Below are positions 1-11,377 of a stretch of DNA of 64,000 nt, in pieces. The position numbers were made by a program, and so were the translations under genes. Origin of the DNA: Pseudorasbora parva (lineage: Eukaryota; Chordata; Actinopteri; Cypriniformes; Gobionidae); contig NC_090188.1 of NCBI RefSeq assembly GCF_024679245.1, forward strand, positions 41,125,992 through 41,189,991. Direction: 5' to 3'. The stretch's first letter is position 1, and every line of letters starts with the position of its first letter. Below the pieces are notes generated by a model that was not told the origin of the DNA, did no database searches, and was given only the letters and a program-made list of their open reading frames with translations.

Positions 1-1215
1 TCAGCTGAGGCTGGTCTATCAGGCCTGGTTTGCGGTGTAATGATGCTGACAGCTGATTAATGGCTCTCTCAGTCACGGCGAGCTCTGGACGGTGATGGTG
101 AGAGAACACTGAACTGGAAGCCATCTGTGTGGTGGTGCTGAGAGACAAATGTGCATGATGGTAGGCTCATTAGCCATGTTTTCATAACCCCATTAAAACG
201 CAATTCTTTGCTGTGTTTTACACTAATTGGTGTACATTTGTGGTGAGGGGGTAAAATCATTTTACATGCTATCATTACCTCCTGTATGGGACCACTGTAG
301 ATGTGAGGCTTACTGTAGGGAACACCCAAATGTCCATACACCCCTACTCACGAACACAGATGGTCTGACTGCATGTGGAGAGATGTTAAAATAGGATTTC
401 AAACCACGAGTTCTGTTTAAAATGATTTTTCTTAAACCACTTTTGTCAGTGAAATGCCTCAGAATGCAAACTCTACTTCAATGATTCGTTTGTGCCATAA
501 ATAAAAAATATTGTATATATTAAAATAGTTTAGTAAATATGTAAGCCATAAAAATGGTTGTTTCGCTTAGTCAAAAAGTTTTTACAAACATATTTTTTTA
601 AAACAATAAATACTTTTTTAACCTAGCATTACATATTTTACTTTTTTTTATTTTTACAATCGCTATGACAATTATTTCAATACTTTTAACAAATTTCCTA
701 AACTCTTAACGTACCAACACACCTACAACACACAATCTGCAAAACATTTAATTTTTCTTAATCTAATAATAAAATATTCCAAGATTTCCATACTTTCATA
801 AATGTACAAACTAATTTGCAGTAATTTACCAAATTTAAAGTAGTTACCAAAATCATACATGGTAAACTAAACTTTTCAAAATACAATAATACACAAATAT
901 AATACATTATCACAATACACTATGTCTACCAAAACCCTAACATGAGTTCTCTTCCAACAGGAACATTTAGTCAATCAAAGCACAATGTCATAAAAACACA
1001 AACACAGATGGAATTACAGAAACTGCATTATTTAATATGTCAGGTCTGCCCTTATACAATAGACAGTATATTGTATTGATCATAGATTGTGTGTCTGTTG
1101 AAGCCTCTCCACAATTTTTAGGGGGGTTTAGTAAAAGCATGCATTTTGTTTCTTTTGCTGCAGAAATTAAATAGACAAAATGAATGCCCCATCTCAGAGT
1201 AGCTTTATGGGATGC
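1..1215. other. No gene seen; AT-rich
   Basis: 1-360 is of ordinary composition with a 90-codon minus frame that looks like nothing known. 480-960 is very AT-rich, without recognisable repeats. Confidence 0.5.
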
Positions 1216-1225
1216 TCTTCAGCAG

Positions 1226-1390
1226 AGGTGGACAGTAACTCAGCTCATTTACTTGAGTACTGTACTTAAGTACACTTTTTGAGTATCTGTACTTTACTTG
1301 AGTATAATTTTCTTCTGGAAACTTATGACTTTTACTTCACTACATTTGAAAGACAAATATCATACTTTTTACTCCACTACATTTCTATCA
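1226..1390 (+). repeat. Terminal fragment of the AGAGGTGGACAGTAACT fish repeat
   Basis: AGAGGTGGACAGTAACT, TTACTTGAGTACTGTACTTAAGTACAC and TTTTTACTCCACTACATTT are the start of a widespread fish element. Only this end is present. Confidence 0.5.
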
Positions 1391-1950
1391 AGGTCGAAAG
1401 TCGTTTCTGTAGCAGCTCTGAAAGTCTGAGGATGATGTTTTCCTTCATTAAAAGGTTTTGTTGGTGTTGTTATTTCAGACAGTCTATCAGGAATCACTCT
1501 TATAGGGTCATACACATTTTCCCAAATTTTTTTGAACACTGACCAGTTCATAGCAACATGGAAGAAGACGGTTCTTAGGCACAAGTGTGTGCACCCATAG
1601 CCATACTTTGAAAGTATGTTTCAGTTAAACAAAACATAAACAATAGTTTAGTTGGCATACACTTGGTGCATGTCTTATAAAATATGAAAAATGTAAACGT
1701 CTGGGAGAAAGAGAAGAGTAAAGTTGTGAGAATATCAGTGTATTGGATCCGTGCATTCGGCCTTAAAGTGACAGCAGCTTTATAAAGAGCTTTGTAACTT
1801 ATATACAAATATTTAAATGAGTTTGTTAGTCGTATGCTAGTATTTTGGATGAAGCGTCACTGACTGGCTTAAGCCATGATGACAGTGTGTATTTATACAA
1901 CAATAATAAAATGATGCATTGGCATAAAACAGTAAATTTACTTTTGATAC

Positions 1951-2230
1951 TTAAAGGACAACTCCGGCGAATTTTTAAGTTTATCTTGATCGTTATATCT
2001 TTGTGAGTACAGTCTGTAGAAAAAAAAAACGAACCGGATTGGTGCTCGCAACACGGAGTTATTACAGTTAATGCCCAGAGCCCCCCTCAGCTAAACCGGC
2101 AGCATTGAGGGCATAGACGTAACGGGTGTCTTTGTGCCTCTTAACAGACACAAAATGCAATAAAAATGTCTGTCCAACATGAACAGGTCCCTCACATGAC
2201 AACGAGATGCGTTTAGCCACTTAGCCATTG
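1951..2230 (+). repeat. TTAAAGGACAACTCCGGCG repeat fragment
   Basis: The start resembles the other TTAA-type ends of this window. No mirrored right end was found, so the copy is incomplete or the boundary is lost. Confidence 0.45.
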
Positions 2231-2329
2231 TTTAAACTCACCTGTTTTAGACGGCTCTGCAACGTATCTACGGTTGTATTTTGTAATACAAAATTCTGCA
2301 CATTGAAAGCCCTTAGGGACTGTTTATGC

Positions 2330-2660
2330 TGTGGTTCACACAACACCATTTTCAACTAAAAACTTAAAACCTTTTATGCTTGGCCATATGTTTACACGCC
2401 AATGACGTTTTGGGTGCCTAAAAACGCAAAATTTTACGAACAAGTTTTAAAGTGCAAGCTTTTGAAAATGGTCTCCGTGTAAACAACATAAAACGCAAAA
2501 ACGCATGCACATGCATATTATATTTTCAGACTATGTTTGCCACCACCACCTAATGGCCTGGCAGCAGACTGCATAGTTTTTTTTAGCCGTTTTTGTGGAT
2601 CCATGTAAATGGGGATCATTTTGACAATGGTGTCGCCTGTATGCAGAAAGCTCAAAGAAT
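2330..2660 (+). repeat. Repeat with GTTTACACG / CCATGTAAATGGGGATC, copy 1
   Basis: Blocks GTTCACAC, TTTTATGC, CGTTTTGGGTGCC, GTCTCCGTGTAAACAAC and ATGTAAATGGGGATCATTTTGACAA recur in the same order at 48885-49215. Looks like a non-autonomous element of the type with complementary ends around GTGTGAAC-like sequence. Confidence 0.5.
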
Positions 2661-2814
2661 CAAAGAAAAAAAAATTCTCCATTTTTAGCATATCATTGTC
2701 ATGTAATTAGGGTACAGTATTAGGGTGCTGACTCTAGACATTTGTTTAAACTTTTAAAAAGAACTTAATAAAAAAGGTAATTGAAACTTTTACGGATACA
2801 GCAAAAGTTTAATC

Positions 2815-2991
2815 TGTCAACTAGCTGTGATTCACCTTCTCTGTTGCTCTGGTTCATTGTAGTGCTATTCTATTGCGTGCAGAGGGACTTGGAGAGACTT
2901 TGAAAGACAACTGTTTATCTCCCTTCCAAAGGTGTACCCATCTTCATCAGTGGTTACTTCATCTTGATGTGGGTCTGGCTTGTCAGGCTAG
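2815..2991 (-). repeat. Truncated copy of the TAGCCT-ended element
   Basis: The reverse complement reads TAGCCTGACAAGCCAGACCC, then ACAGTTGTCTTTCAAAG, CCCTCTGCACG and CCAGAGCAAC, the same order as 54961-55120. Only the left third is kept. Confidence 0.75.
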
Positions 2992-3096
2992 ATTTCTGCC
3001 AACTTTAATGATGGTAACCACAGGCAATAGACAAAGCTGAGCAGAGATCAACTTTTTGTTAATGACTAGCCCTTGTATTACAGGTAGGTTCATATC

Positions 3097-3140
3097 TTTT
3101 TTTTTTTTTTTTTTTTTTGGTGCGGGTCAAATTGACCCGC
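3097..3140. repeat. T run followed by a perfect 9-bp-arm palindrome
   Basis: 22 T (3097-3118), then GCGGGTCAAATTGACCCGC at 3122-3140: GCGGGTCAA and TTGACCCGC around a single A. Possibly the start of a non-autonomous element with GGGTCAA ends. Confidence 0.6.
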
Positions 3141-3277
3141 TTTGGATTCAATAAAATTCATAAAAAATCCCACCATGAAAAACAAAACAACAACAAAAAA
3201 AATCTGGTAAAATCAACCCGATCACATGTGAATGCATATTCAATATTATGAGTGTGTAATCTCACTGAATGTATAAG

Positions 3278-3398
3278 CCAAAATGAGTTTTGGCATGCAT
3301 ATGCTACGCAGTTTTTGCGTGTATATGACACGCTGGTGGGGTGGGAGGTTCTTGCGTATAATAATACGCCATAAAGTGCGTATCAAAACTCATTTTGG
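3278..3398. repeat. 121-bp sequence with 15-bp inverted ends
   Basis: CCAAAATGAGTTTTG at the left is mirrored by CAAAACTCATTTTGG at the right. GCGTATA motifs inside also pair. Looks like a very small MITE. Confidence 0.6.
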
Positions 3399-4337
3399 GG
3401 TATACATTCCATACACGTATCAATACTTTTGCCGTATCAATACTTCTTGCACATTCCAAATGAATAAATAAAAACGAGAACATACGATTTTTAAAACAAC
3501 AATTTTTAAACACGAATTATGAATATTATAAACAGTATTTCTCAGACGCCCAGATCACAGGTTTGATTTCCAGCTAAACTGACATGCTTGAATCATGGTC
3601 TTAGCTAGCCATTTTTCCAAGATGTGTACATAACTGCCTAATGTAGTACCATTATTGTAGTGCTGCAAGTATATTGCACAGTACCAAGATCTTCTCAACT
3701 GAGCTGCCTGTGGTCTGTCTCCACTCGTCAGTTTAAAACTATTTGAGATGACCAATCAAAGCAAAGTAGGCGGCTTTATATTCACAGAAGCTGGTGTGTG
3801 TGGATTCCAGCATGGCCGTGGAGCTTCAGACAAAGCCAATCGTCTGCAAGATAAGATGAAAGTAGCAAAACTAAATATTTTTATGTTTGACAGCTGTTTT
3901 TTAGGATGTTAAACGACAGACAAAAATAATCAGGAAAACTAATAAACTATTTTTTGTTTCTAATCTGATTAGAAAATAGACTACAATTTTCGTGATTGGT
4001 TGTAGTGTAATAATTATAGTAAGCTAACTGTCAATGTAAGAGGACAAGCAACATTAATAAAGTTGCTTTTATCATGGAAATTAAAAATGAATATGTAGAT
4101 ATTGTGAATTAATGTAACAAATTTAATTAGCCTATACCTAGCTTTTCTGGCACCCTTCAGTAAATTAAATTGTCTAAGAAAATGATTCATAAAACATAAA
4201 TATCAGTTGACCCTATGTTTAGTTTCTGACACAGATCAAGTCAAGTCAGACTATACGTCAATGTTCTGCTTTAGGTGGGGAAGAGACAGCAATAATCTAC
4301 TGCGCTGACATGGTTTTAAAGCTATAAGCTAAAGTAC
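3399..4337. other. No gene seen
   Basis: AT-rich. GCAGCTCAGTTGAGAAG on the minus strand (about 3693-3710) resembles an A box but has no matching B box at the right distance. Confidence 0.5.
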
Positions 4338-5075
4338 ACTCACCTCAAGGATTATTAGGAACACCTGTTCAATTTCTCATTAATGTAAATATCTAATCAA
4401 CCAATCACATGGCAGTTGCTTCAATGCATTTAGGGGTACCACTCATCTCCACTACAAATAGAAAAAAGAGGCAACAATTTGCACAAGCTCACCAAAATTG
4501 GACAGTTGAAGACTGAAAAAAATGTTGCCTGGTCTGATGAGTCTGGATTTCTGATGAGACATTCAGATGGTAGAGTCAGAATTTGGCGTAAACAGAATGA
4601 GAACATGGATCCATCATGCCTTGTTACCACTGTGCAGGCTGGTGGTGGTGGTGTAATGGTGTGGGGGATGTTTTCTTGGCACACTTTAGGCCCCTTAGTG
4701 CCAACTAGCCGTTGTTTAAAAACCACGGCCTACCTGAGCATTGTTTCTGACCATGTCCATCCCTTTATGACCACCATGGCCCCATCCTCTGATGGCTACT
4801 TCCAGCAGGATAATGCACCATGTCACATAGCTCGAATCATTTCAGATTGGTTTCTTGAACATGACAATGAGTTGACTGTACTAAAATGGCCGCCACAGTC
4901 ACCAGATCTCAACCCAATAGAGCATCTTTGGGATGTGGTGGAACGGGAGCTTCGTGCCCTGGATGTGCATCCCACAAACCTCCATCAACTGCAAGATGCT
5001 ATCCTATCAATATGGGCCAACATTTCTAAAGAATGCTTTCAGCACCTTGTTGAATCAATGCCACGTAGATTCTGA
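4338..5075 (+). pseudogene. Tc1-type transposase fossil with deleted N-terminus
   Basis: The left terminus reads ACTCACCTCAAGGATTATTAGGAACACC, as in a known fish Tc1 family. The sequence then jumps at about 4435 straight into the transposase at AACAATTTGCACAAGCTC; the DNA-binding HTH half is absent. The open reading frame 4479-5075 (198 residues) keeps the catalytic core: first Asp in WSDES, second in QQDNAPCH, and DLNPIEHLW with the final Glu (DD34E). It ends at a stop after PRRF. No right terminal repeat follows; another Tc1 family begins directly. Catalytic core open, element broken. Confidence 0.88.
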
Positions 5076-6236
5076 ATCTGCCTGGAAAAGGATGTGTGTG
5101 TATATCGTCCTAATGCACTACACGAGGAGAGTTTGAGTGGACAAAGACTCTCCAAGATCACAGATGGAGAATACAGAGATTAGAGTCTTGGGCTCAGAAA
5201 AATGAATAAACAATCCCTACATCACCATATGTTGTTCAGGAGAGTTTCAAGAAAAATCCTCCTCACACATCCAGAAACAAACTCCAGCATATTCAGTTTG
5301 AGACACAACTGGAACTTCAATGATTATAGTAAATACACTGTAAAAAATTATTTAGAAAAAAAGTTACTTGGTTGCCTTAAAATTTTGAGTTCATTGAAAT
5401 TGAAATTTTGAGTTAATACAATGAACATTTTTTGAGATTCGACAATCTTTATTAAAATATTATTAAAATATTATATTTTTTTAAGCATATTGGGTAATTG
5501 TGTGTGTGTTTTATTTCTGATGATGCAGTGAAACATCCCAAATAGTTCTATTTTCATGATTTATCAAATGTTTTATGTGGTTCAGATACAAAAATATTTT
5601 GAATTTCTATTCATTAAACAAATGTCCTTCATTGTATCAACTCAAATTTTTAATTTCAATGAACTCAAAATTTTAAGGCAACCAGGTTACTTACTTTTTT
5701 AAGTTAAACCAACAAAAAACAACCAACATTTTTTACAGTGTACCAACAGATAAAAATCCAAACCTGATGGCCGTTGCTACAAATCTTATAATGGGCCAGA
5801 ATTAACACACAAATGTGTCACTGAGCACAAAATGAAGCTTCTGCCATGACCGTCCCAGTCCCTGACCTGAACCCTGTAGAGAATGAGTGATGAACTGAAG
5901 AGAAGAGCTGGAATCTGAAGGATCTGGAGAGAGTCTGGATGGAGGAATAATCTCTGATCTCCAAACCCATCAGGCATTACAGAAGAAGACTCTTAGAGAG
6001 CTGTTATCTTGGTAAAAGAAGGTTGAAAAGGTTTTTAATAAAAGGGTGCTAATAATTATGCCTAAAGTGTTTTGGAGAAAAAACATTTATTTCATAAAGA
6101 GATCCCCCCCCCCCCCCCCCCGCATTTTTTGAATTATTTTACTTCAATAAATCAAAAGGATAAACAGATTTATTTTTGCAGCCAGCTTTGTTCATATTTA
6201 CCAAGGGGGGCAATAATTCAGATCTCAACTGTAGCT
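5076..6236 (+). pseudogene. Second Tc1-family fossil, split by a foldback element
   Basis: 5076-5335 matches the HTH and linker part of another Tc1 transposase (GGAAAAGGATGTGTG, GACAAAGACTCTCCAAGATCAC, TTTCAAGAAAAATC). 5741-6060 matches its C-terminal part (CCCAGTCCCTGACCTGAACC, ATCTGAAGGATCTGGAGAGA, GAGAGCTGTTATCTTGG). 6190-6236 (TTTACCAAGGGGGGCAATAATTC to AACTGTA) resembles the right terminus. Stops and frameshifts are present, and the middle with the first catalytic Asp is missing around the foldback insertion at 5336-5740. An 18-C run sits at 6104-6121. Confidence 0.8.
5336..5740. mobile_element. 405-bp foldback element (CACTGTAAAAAAT ends), copy 1
   Basis: The ends CACTGTAAAAAAT and ATTTTTTACAGTG are inverted. 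Inside them GTTGCCTTAAAATTTTGAGTTCATTGAAATT is mirrored by AATTTCAATGAACTCAAAATTTTAAGGCAACC, so each arm is about 90 bp with an AT-rich centre. TA on both sides could be the target duplication. No coding capacity. A second copy lies in reverse orientation at 47847-48244. Confidence 0.85.
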
Positions 6237-6452
6237 CAGACAAGTCCCCAAACCCCCCTAACTAACTCAAATTCGTGACCTAAGTGATTATAAAAGTCTG
6301 CATATGGCCCTGGCTTGAACTAATAAAAATGTACGCTTTTAGTGCAGTTTCCTTTCAATCGGTCAACGTATTTTGTAATACCAATATGTTGGTGATGTTG
6401 ACGTATCATATCTGTTCCTTCCTGCAGGGAACGAGGGTTACATCTGAGATGT

Positions 6453-6500
6453 TTCTTTGAATAAAAGCATCTGCCAAAAGCAAAAATTTAAATGTAAATT
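6453..6500 (+). repeat. SINE-tail-like fragment
   Basis: TTTGAATAAAAGCATCTGCCAAAAGC...AAATGTAAAT resembles the tail of the common fish tRNA-derived SINE (GGATAAAAGCGTCTGCTAAATG). Confidence 0.55.
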
Positions 6501-7881
6501 GCTAAATTTAAATAACTAAACATGAAAAAATGTGGCCCAAATTGACCTGCAAACATCATAATTGTGATATACATTCTGTACACACATTCCACAATACATG
6601 CAGTCATTTTCATTAGCCTAAATGAGAAAAGTCACAAAACTTTAAGAACAAAAACTTCATAGGTTAACTCCCAATGGGAGAGCATTAAGCTGGATACTTC
6701 AAATATATATTTAAAATGCATTCAGGAGGGCTTTTTTACACTGACAGAACAGTGTGCATATATATTGCATTTGTTTTTACACTTGACTGTTGGCACAGTG
6801 GAGCATTGGACCATAATTTCCCAGCATTCACACGCCTTCCCTTCTGAAAGCCCCGTAATCTAAACTTTCATTAAGGCTCCAGACCCCCTGCTATACCTCA
6901 TTACTTCGTATAAACCCCCATTCCAACACACTGCTACAAAAACACGCAACAATTCGTAGAGTTGTACGAACACATGCGTATTGACACGCTCACACACACT
7001 ACAAAAATTAGTGTATTTTTGTAACACCCAGAAGAAGCAAAAAAAATATTTGTGTGACCTATGGCACATCTCTCTCCCTTTCTTCAGTAATTCCTTTTAA
7101 ATGCTCACACCCAGAGCTTTCCATGCGAGCCGTATAAGCTGGCGCAGAGATGGAGGGCTGATAAACGGGTACGAGGCAGAGTGGAGTCATTAAGGACGTG
7201 TTGATGGAGGGATTTTGAATTATGGCGAAGGTAGAGGGAGGAGAGGGGAACAGAAATAAGACGCCTGACTAGGGACCCTCCTTTAGAGCCCTTTCTACTT
7301 GAGTCCATTCTGTTTATGTGTGGGCTTCACAAGGAGCCTACTTTTAACACAACTGCTCCTCATATGAATGAACAATCCACTCCCTGTCTGCTCACGTTTG
7401 CTTTCATCAAACACCACCAGCGCTGAAACCATCTATTAGTTCAGGTCTCAAAGCCACAAAGGGGAGAATGCTGCTTGAAATGGCTTCCGCACATGGGCGG
7501 ACTGGGACGTCAAGGCCTGCGGCTTTTCTCTCAAGAAGTTATATCAATAATGTGAGTGGGTGTTACTTTTTTGGTCGCGAAAAAGTGCTATTAGTGCCAG
7601 TGCAGACATTTGCAAAAACTGCAATGTGTGCAAAAAAATGTCTTGTCAATCTTTGTTCACGTCCACCCTAGTGAAAAACAAGAGCACTTAACTGTATTGA
7701 ATATTCACGTGCAGTGTTTCATATCTTAAAAGTATATTTTTTGAAACCTGAACTTGCAGATGACATAATAATAGTGAAATAAAGGTACATTTAATCCCTC
7801 CGTTTTTTGTATTTTATTCCTATCTTTGAAATTTCTCTTGGATCTCTTTTTCCTCCATTGGTGCTTAAACAAACTTGGAAA
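6501..7881. other. No gene recognised
   Basis: 7100-7320 is less AT-rich than its surroundings and could be a conserved non-coding piece or a decayed exon; no frame looks like a known protein. Confidence 0.4.
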
Positions 7882-7908
7882 CCTAACCCTAACCCTAACC
7901 CTAACCCC
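7882..7908 (+). repeat. Interstitial telomeric repeat (CCCTAA)n
   Basis: Just over four CCCTAA units (TTAGGG on the minus strand) directly before the TTAA element at 7922. Short runs of this kind also occur inside fish repeats, so it does not by itself mark an old chromosome end. Confidence 0.85.
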
Positions 7909-7921
7909 GCAGAGTTGTAGC

Positions 7922-8526
7922 TTAAAGGGGTACTTCAGCGCTGGGAAGATGAATCTGTATTTAAACTGGGTCATCAATGCAGTAGAAATGAGAAATTTGG
8001 CGTCTTCTAGACTGAGAAAAGACAGAAAATGTATTTTTGTCCCATGGGGATTAAAGACTACATTTCCCAGAATGCTTCACTGCCCTGTGAGGCCATTCCC
8101 AAAGCCACCGCTACTGGATTACTGTGAGTTGGAGAAGACACTACAATTAAAAACTGAACATGTGTGTTCAATATAATGAGTGAGTCACCGCGCGAGTATC
8201 ACAGCACTGAGCACTAACTGCAGGAGTGAGATAAATGAGCTGAATGAGCTCTCGTGATGAGAGCTGAGGTAATCACGACTACACTCGCGGCATACATTCA
8301 CAACGCGAGTTCAGTCTGGCGCGTTTCAGTTCATGCCTTTACAAGCTTAACTTTCATAGAAATTAATTTGAGAAGTTAGAAGACTTACATTGCTCACCAT
8401 AGCTCCGTTTAAATGAGTGCCTGTAGCTGAGCTGAGCTGAGCTCTCCCTGCAAGCTGAGTGTAATCTCCCATCCCCCATGCGCGGATTCAAAACATGCGG
8501 AAACAGCTCCCTCTGCTGGCTGTACA
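7922..8526. mobile_element. TTAA-type non-autonomous element, 3'-truncated copy
   Basis: Same sequence and orientation as the complete copy at 41436-42218: TTAAAGGGGTACTTCAGCG start, then GGGAAGATGAATCTG, GAGTCACCGCGCGAGT and CTCCCTCTGCTGGCTGTA. It stops at about 8526, where Tc1-type sequence begins, so the last ~200 bp and the right end are missing. It also has an insertion relative to the other copy near 8230-8265. It lies next to a short telomeric run. Confidence 0.8.
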
Positions 8527-9300
8527 TCCCACAGATGCTCGATTGGATTGAGAAATTTGGAGGCCAAGTCAACGATTCAGACTTATTTTGCTCCTCACAC
8601 CATTCCTGAAGCATTTGTGCTTTGTGTCAGGAGCATTATCCTGCTGGAAGAGCCACAGCCACCAGAATACCGTTTCCATGAAAGGCTGAACATGGTCTCA
8701 GCAATGCTTAGGTAGGTGGAGCGTGTCAAAGTAACATCCACAATGGATGGAGGACCCAAGGTTTCCCAGCAGAACATTGGCCAAAGCATCACACTGCCTC
8801 CGCCGGCTCGTCTACTTCCCTTAGTGCATCCTGGGGCCATGTGTTCCCCAGGTAAGCCACACACACACACCCGGCCATCCACGAGATGTAAAAGAAAATG
8901 TGATTCCTCAGACCAGGCCACCTTCTTCCATTGCTCCGTGGTCCAGTTCTGATGCTCACGTGCCACTGTTGGTGCTTTCGGCTGGGTTAGGGGTCAGAGG
9001 TCACCGTGACTGGTCAGCGGCTATGCCGCCGCATACGCAACAAACTGAGATGCTCTGTGTATTCTGACACCTTTCTATCAGAACCAGCATTAACTTCTTG
9101 AGTAATTTGAGCTCCAGTAGCTCGTCTTTTTGATCGGACCACACGGGCCAGCCTTCGCTCCTCAGGTGCATCAATGAGCCTTGGCCGCCCATGACCCTGT
9201 GGTCGGTTCTCCACTGTTCCTTCCTTGGAGCACTTTTGATAGATACTGACCATTTTGTTACTTGGCCCGCCGTATTATCTGCAAATTCCATGGATATAAC
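8527..9300 (-). pseudogene. Third Tc1-family transposase fossil, minus strand
   Basis: Read on the minus strand, 9253-9014 gives the DNA-binding part (VSIYQKCSKEGTVENRPQGHGRP, a typical Tc1 HTH linker with GRP), and 8966-8595 gives the start of the catalytic part (WSEESHFLLH with the first acidic residues, RAGGGSVMLW). The two pieces are in different frames and both contain changes. The C-terminal end is cut at 8527, where the truncated TTAA element begins. Dead copy. Confidence 0.82.
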
Positions 9301-9490
9301 AGACTTGGGACTTTGGGTGGGTGTGTACCAAATCCAGTGGGAACTAGAAGGTTGTACATTGTCCTACATCCGGACTAACCTTCACGGTAATTTAGACTGT
9401 GATGGAAACACAGATGGAAATCTATATTAAATGTACTAAACTGCAACTTCATTACAAATATATTTTAAACATGACGTACAAGTTTTGCCT

Positions 9491-9648
9491 TCACTTTATT
9501 TCAACATAGTCCACTTTAGACATTCTACTAATGCTATTAGTAGACTGTTATATGATAGGGGTTGGGTTGGTAGAATAAATTGACGTTTAGTTGTAAAGTT
9601 GATTATAGTTAGTAGAATATCTTTTGGAGAACGTCAAAATAAAGTGAT
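9491..9648. repeat. Small TIR repeat (TCACTTTATTT ends)
   Basis: TCACTTTATTTCAACATAGTCCACTTTAGACATTCTAC at the left is mirrored by AGTAGAATATCTTTTGGAGAACGTCAAAATAAAGTGA at the right. About 158 bp. A common fish type. Confidence 0.6.
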
Positions 9649-10031
9649 TAAGCAGACAGTCAACTAATACTCTAATGACTGATAGCTGAAGTAGTTGTAA
9701 ATAGATAAAATGTCTAAAGTTTTATAGTCCTTTAAAATGTTTACTTTAAAATGTTAACTTTAAAATGTTTAAAGTTTTATAAACTCAAATAGTCCATTTG
9801 TTACTCAAATTTCAATAAAAGTACATTGATATTCATTTTTATAAAATGTATAAAAAACATAGATCCTACTTATAAGGATCAAAACAGCAATTTAAAGCAC
9901 TCATAAGTTCAACTAATGCTTTTGATATAAATTTAAACCACAATAAATTGCAATTAACATGCAATTATGCAATTATGTGTCTGAAATAATTTCGGTTTAC
10001 ACTTAATTGTTATTTCTGTATTATTTCAAAA

Positions 10032-10155
<124 letters not shown>

Positions 10156-11248
10156 GATCCCTGACATTCATCTTATCTTAACTAAAAACAGCATTTGGGA
10201 CAATGGAACCGTCATATAATCTCCATTATCGAGAAGCAAAAGACACACAGGGTGCTCTGGTACTGCATTGACTCTGATATGTTACTCATATAAATATTTA
10301 TTGGACATATGTAATGGAACATACCAAAGTGGACGCCTTCCTCCCGCTTCAACCTCCCTTTAAATGAAATAAACCAGACCTAGAGTGAAGAGAAAAAACA
10401 GAGATTTATGCTGGATGCTGCCACTAGGAGGCGAGAGGTGGCTGTTTTCTGTGATCATTAGGTTCTACATTTGCTATCAGGATAAAATAATCATGTTTGT
10501 GGAAATAGTGATATCAACGGCTGCTTCTCAATAGAGATTTCTTAGCACATTGCAGCTCTCATTCACTTTTGCCCAGATGCTGTTCTGCATTTATGTTCTC
10601 TCACAGATAATGCACACATATACCCACAATAACCATCCAAAAATCCACCCAGACCAATGCTAGGCAATTCAAACTTGAAAGTGTACATTTTTACCACAAA
10701 CATCCCTAGATTTAACTGTTCCCAGCTGGTGTGCACATTGCAAAATCCAGCGAGGCTTTAGTTTTGACAAGTGGGTGAATGGAAGAAAATGGACCTGCAA
10801 GCCTGTTTATAAATGAAAGATGTGACCCTTAAAAGAAGAGACCTGCCAGGATTAATAGTAAAGTGCACACAGGGTTCAGAATTAAGATGTGCCAAGCTAG
10901 TTGGCCGGTAACTTTATTAGGGACTGCAACATGACATTTACGCTGAATAAACATTATTTTGTAGTAACGCTGAAAGAACGATAGCCTGACAACAGTGATG
11001 TAAGAAGCGACGTACGCGATTCAAATTAAAGACATATTAAGACTGACTAAATAAAACATCTGTCACCTCATAACTTTGGCTTCAGTGGAAAGATTGCCAT
11101 CATAAGTTTATCTAGGATGCCTAAACTCATGCGTCTGAATGATTATCCCAATCCCAGCAATAAGCCACATGTCAGTTTAACCAAATACTGGCCAAGTGTA
11201 TGTTTTACTTTTCATGTTCAATGCTTTTTCAATTTATGTTTTTATCTG
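10156..11248. other. No gene seen
   Basis: Unremarkable AT-rich sequence; frames are short. Confidence 0.5.
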
Positions 11249-11377
11249 TCAAGTCAAGTCACCTTTATTAATATAGCGCTTTTTACAGTGCCGATTGTTT
11301 CAAAGCAGCTTTACAGTGTTAACAGGAAGATAATGCAGCAGAATTTGATTTGGCTATAGTCGTTCTGGAGAAAGGGA
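11249..11377 (+). repeat. Dispersed fish repeat (TCAAGTCACCTTTATT), copy 1
   Basis: TCAAGTCAAGTCACCTTTATTAATATAGCGC, then TTTCAAAGCAGCTTTACAGTG and GAATTTGATTTGGCT, a frequent fish repeat. An inverted relative is at 12703-12822. Confidence 0.7.

Noticed and set aside
3540..3710. tRNA-like or SINE signals
   Set aside because: One A-box-like and one B-box-like motif, in wrong relative orientation and spacing.
4479..5075. Functional host-adopted transposase
   Set aside because: The catalytic triad is kept, but the DNA-binding half is deleted and no intron, promoter or conserved neighbour supports adoption.
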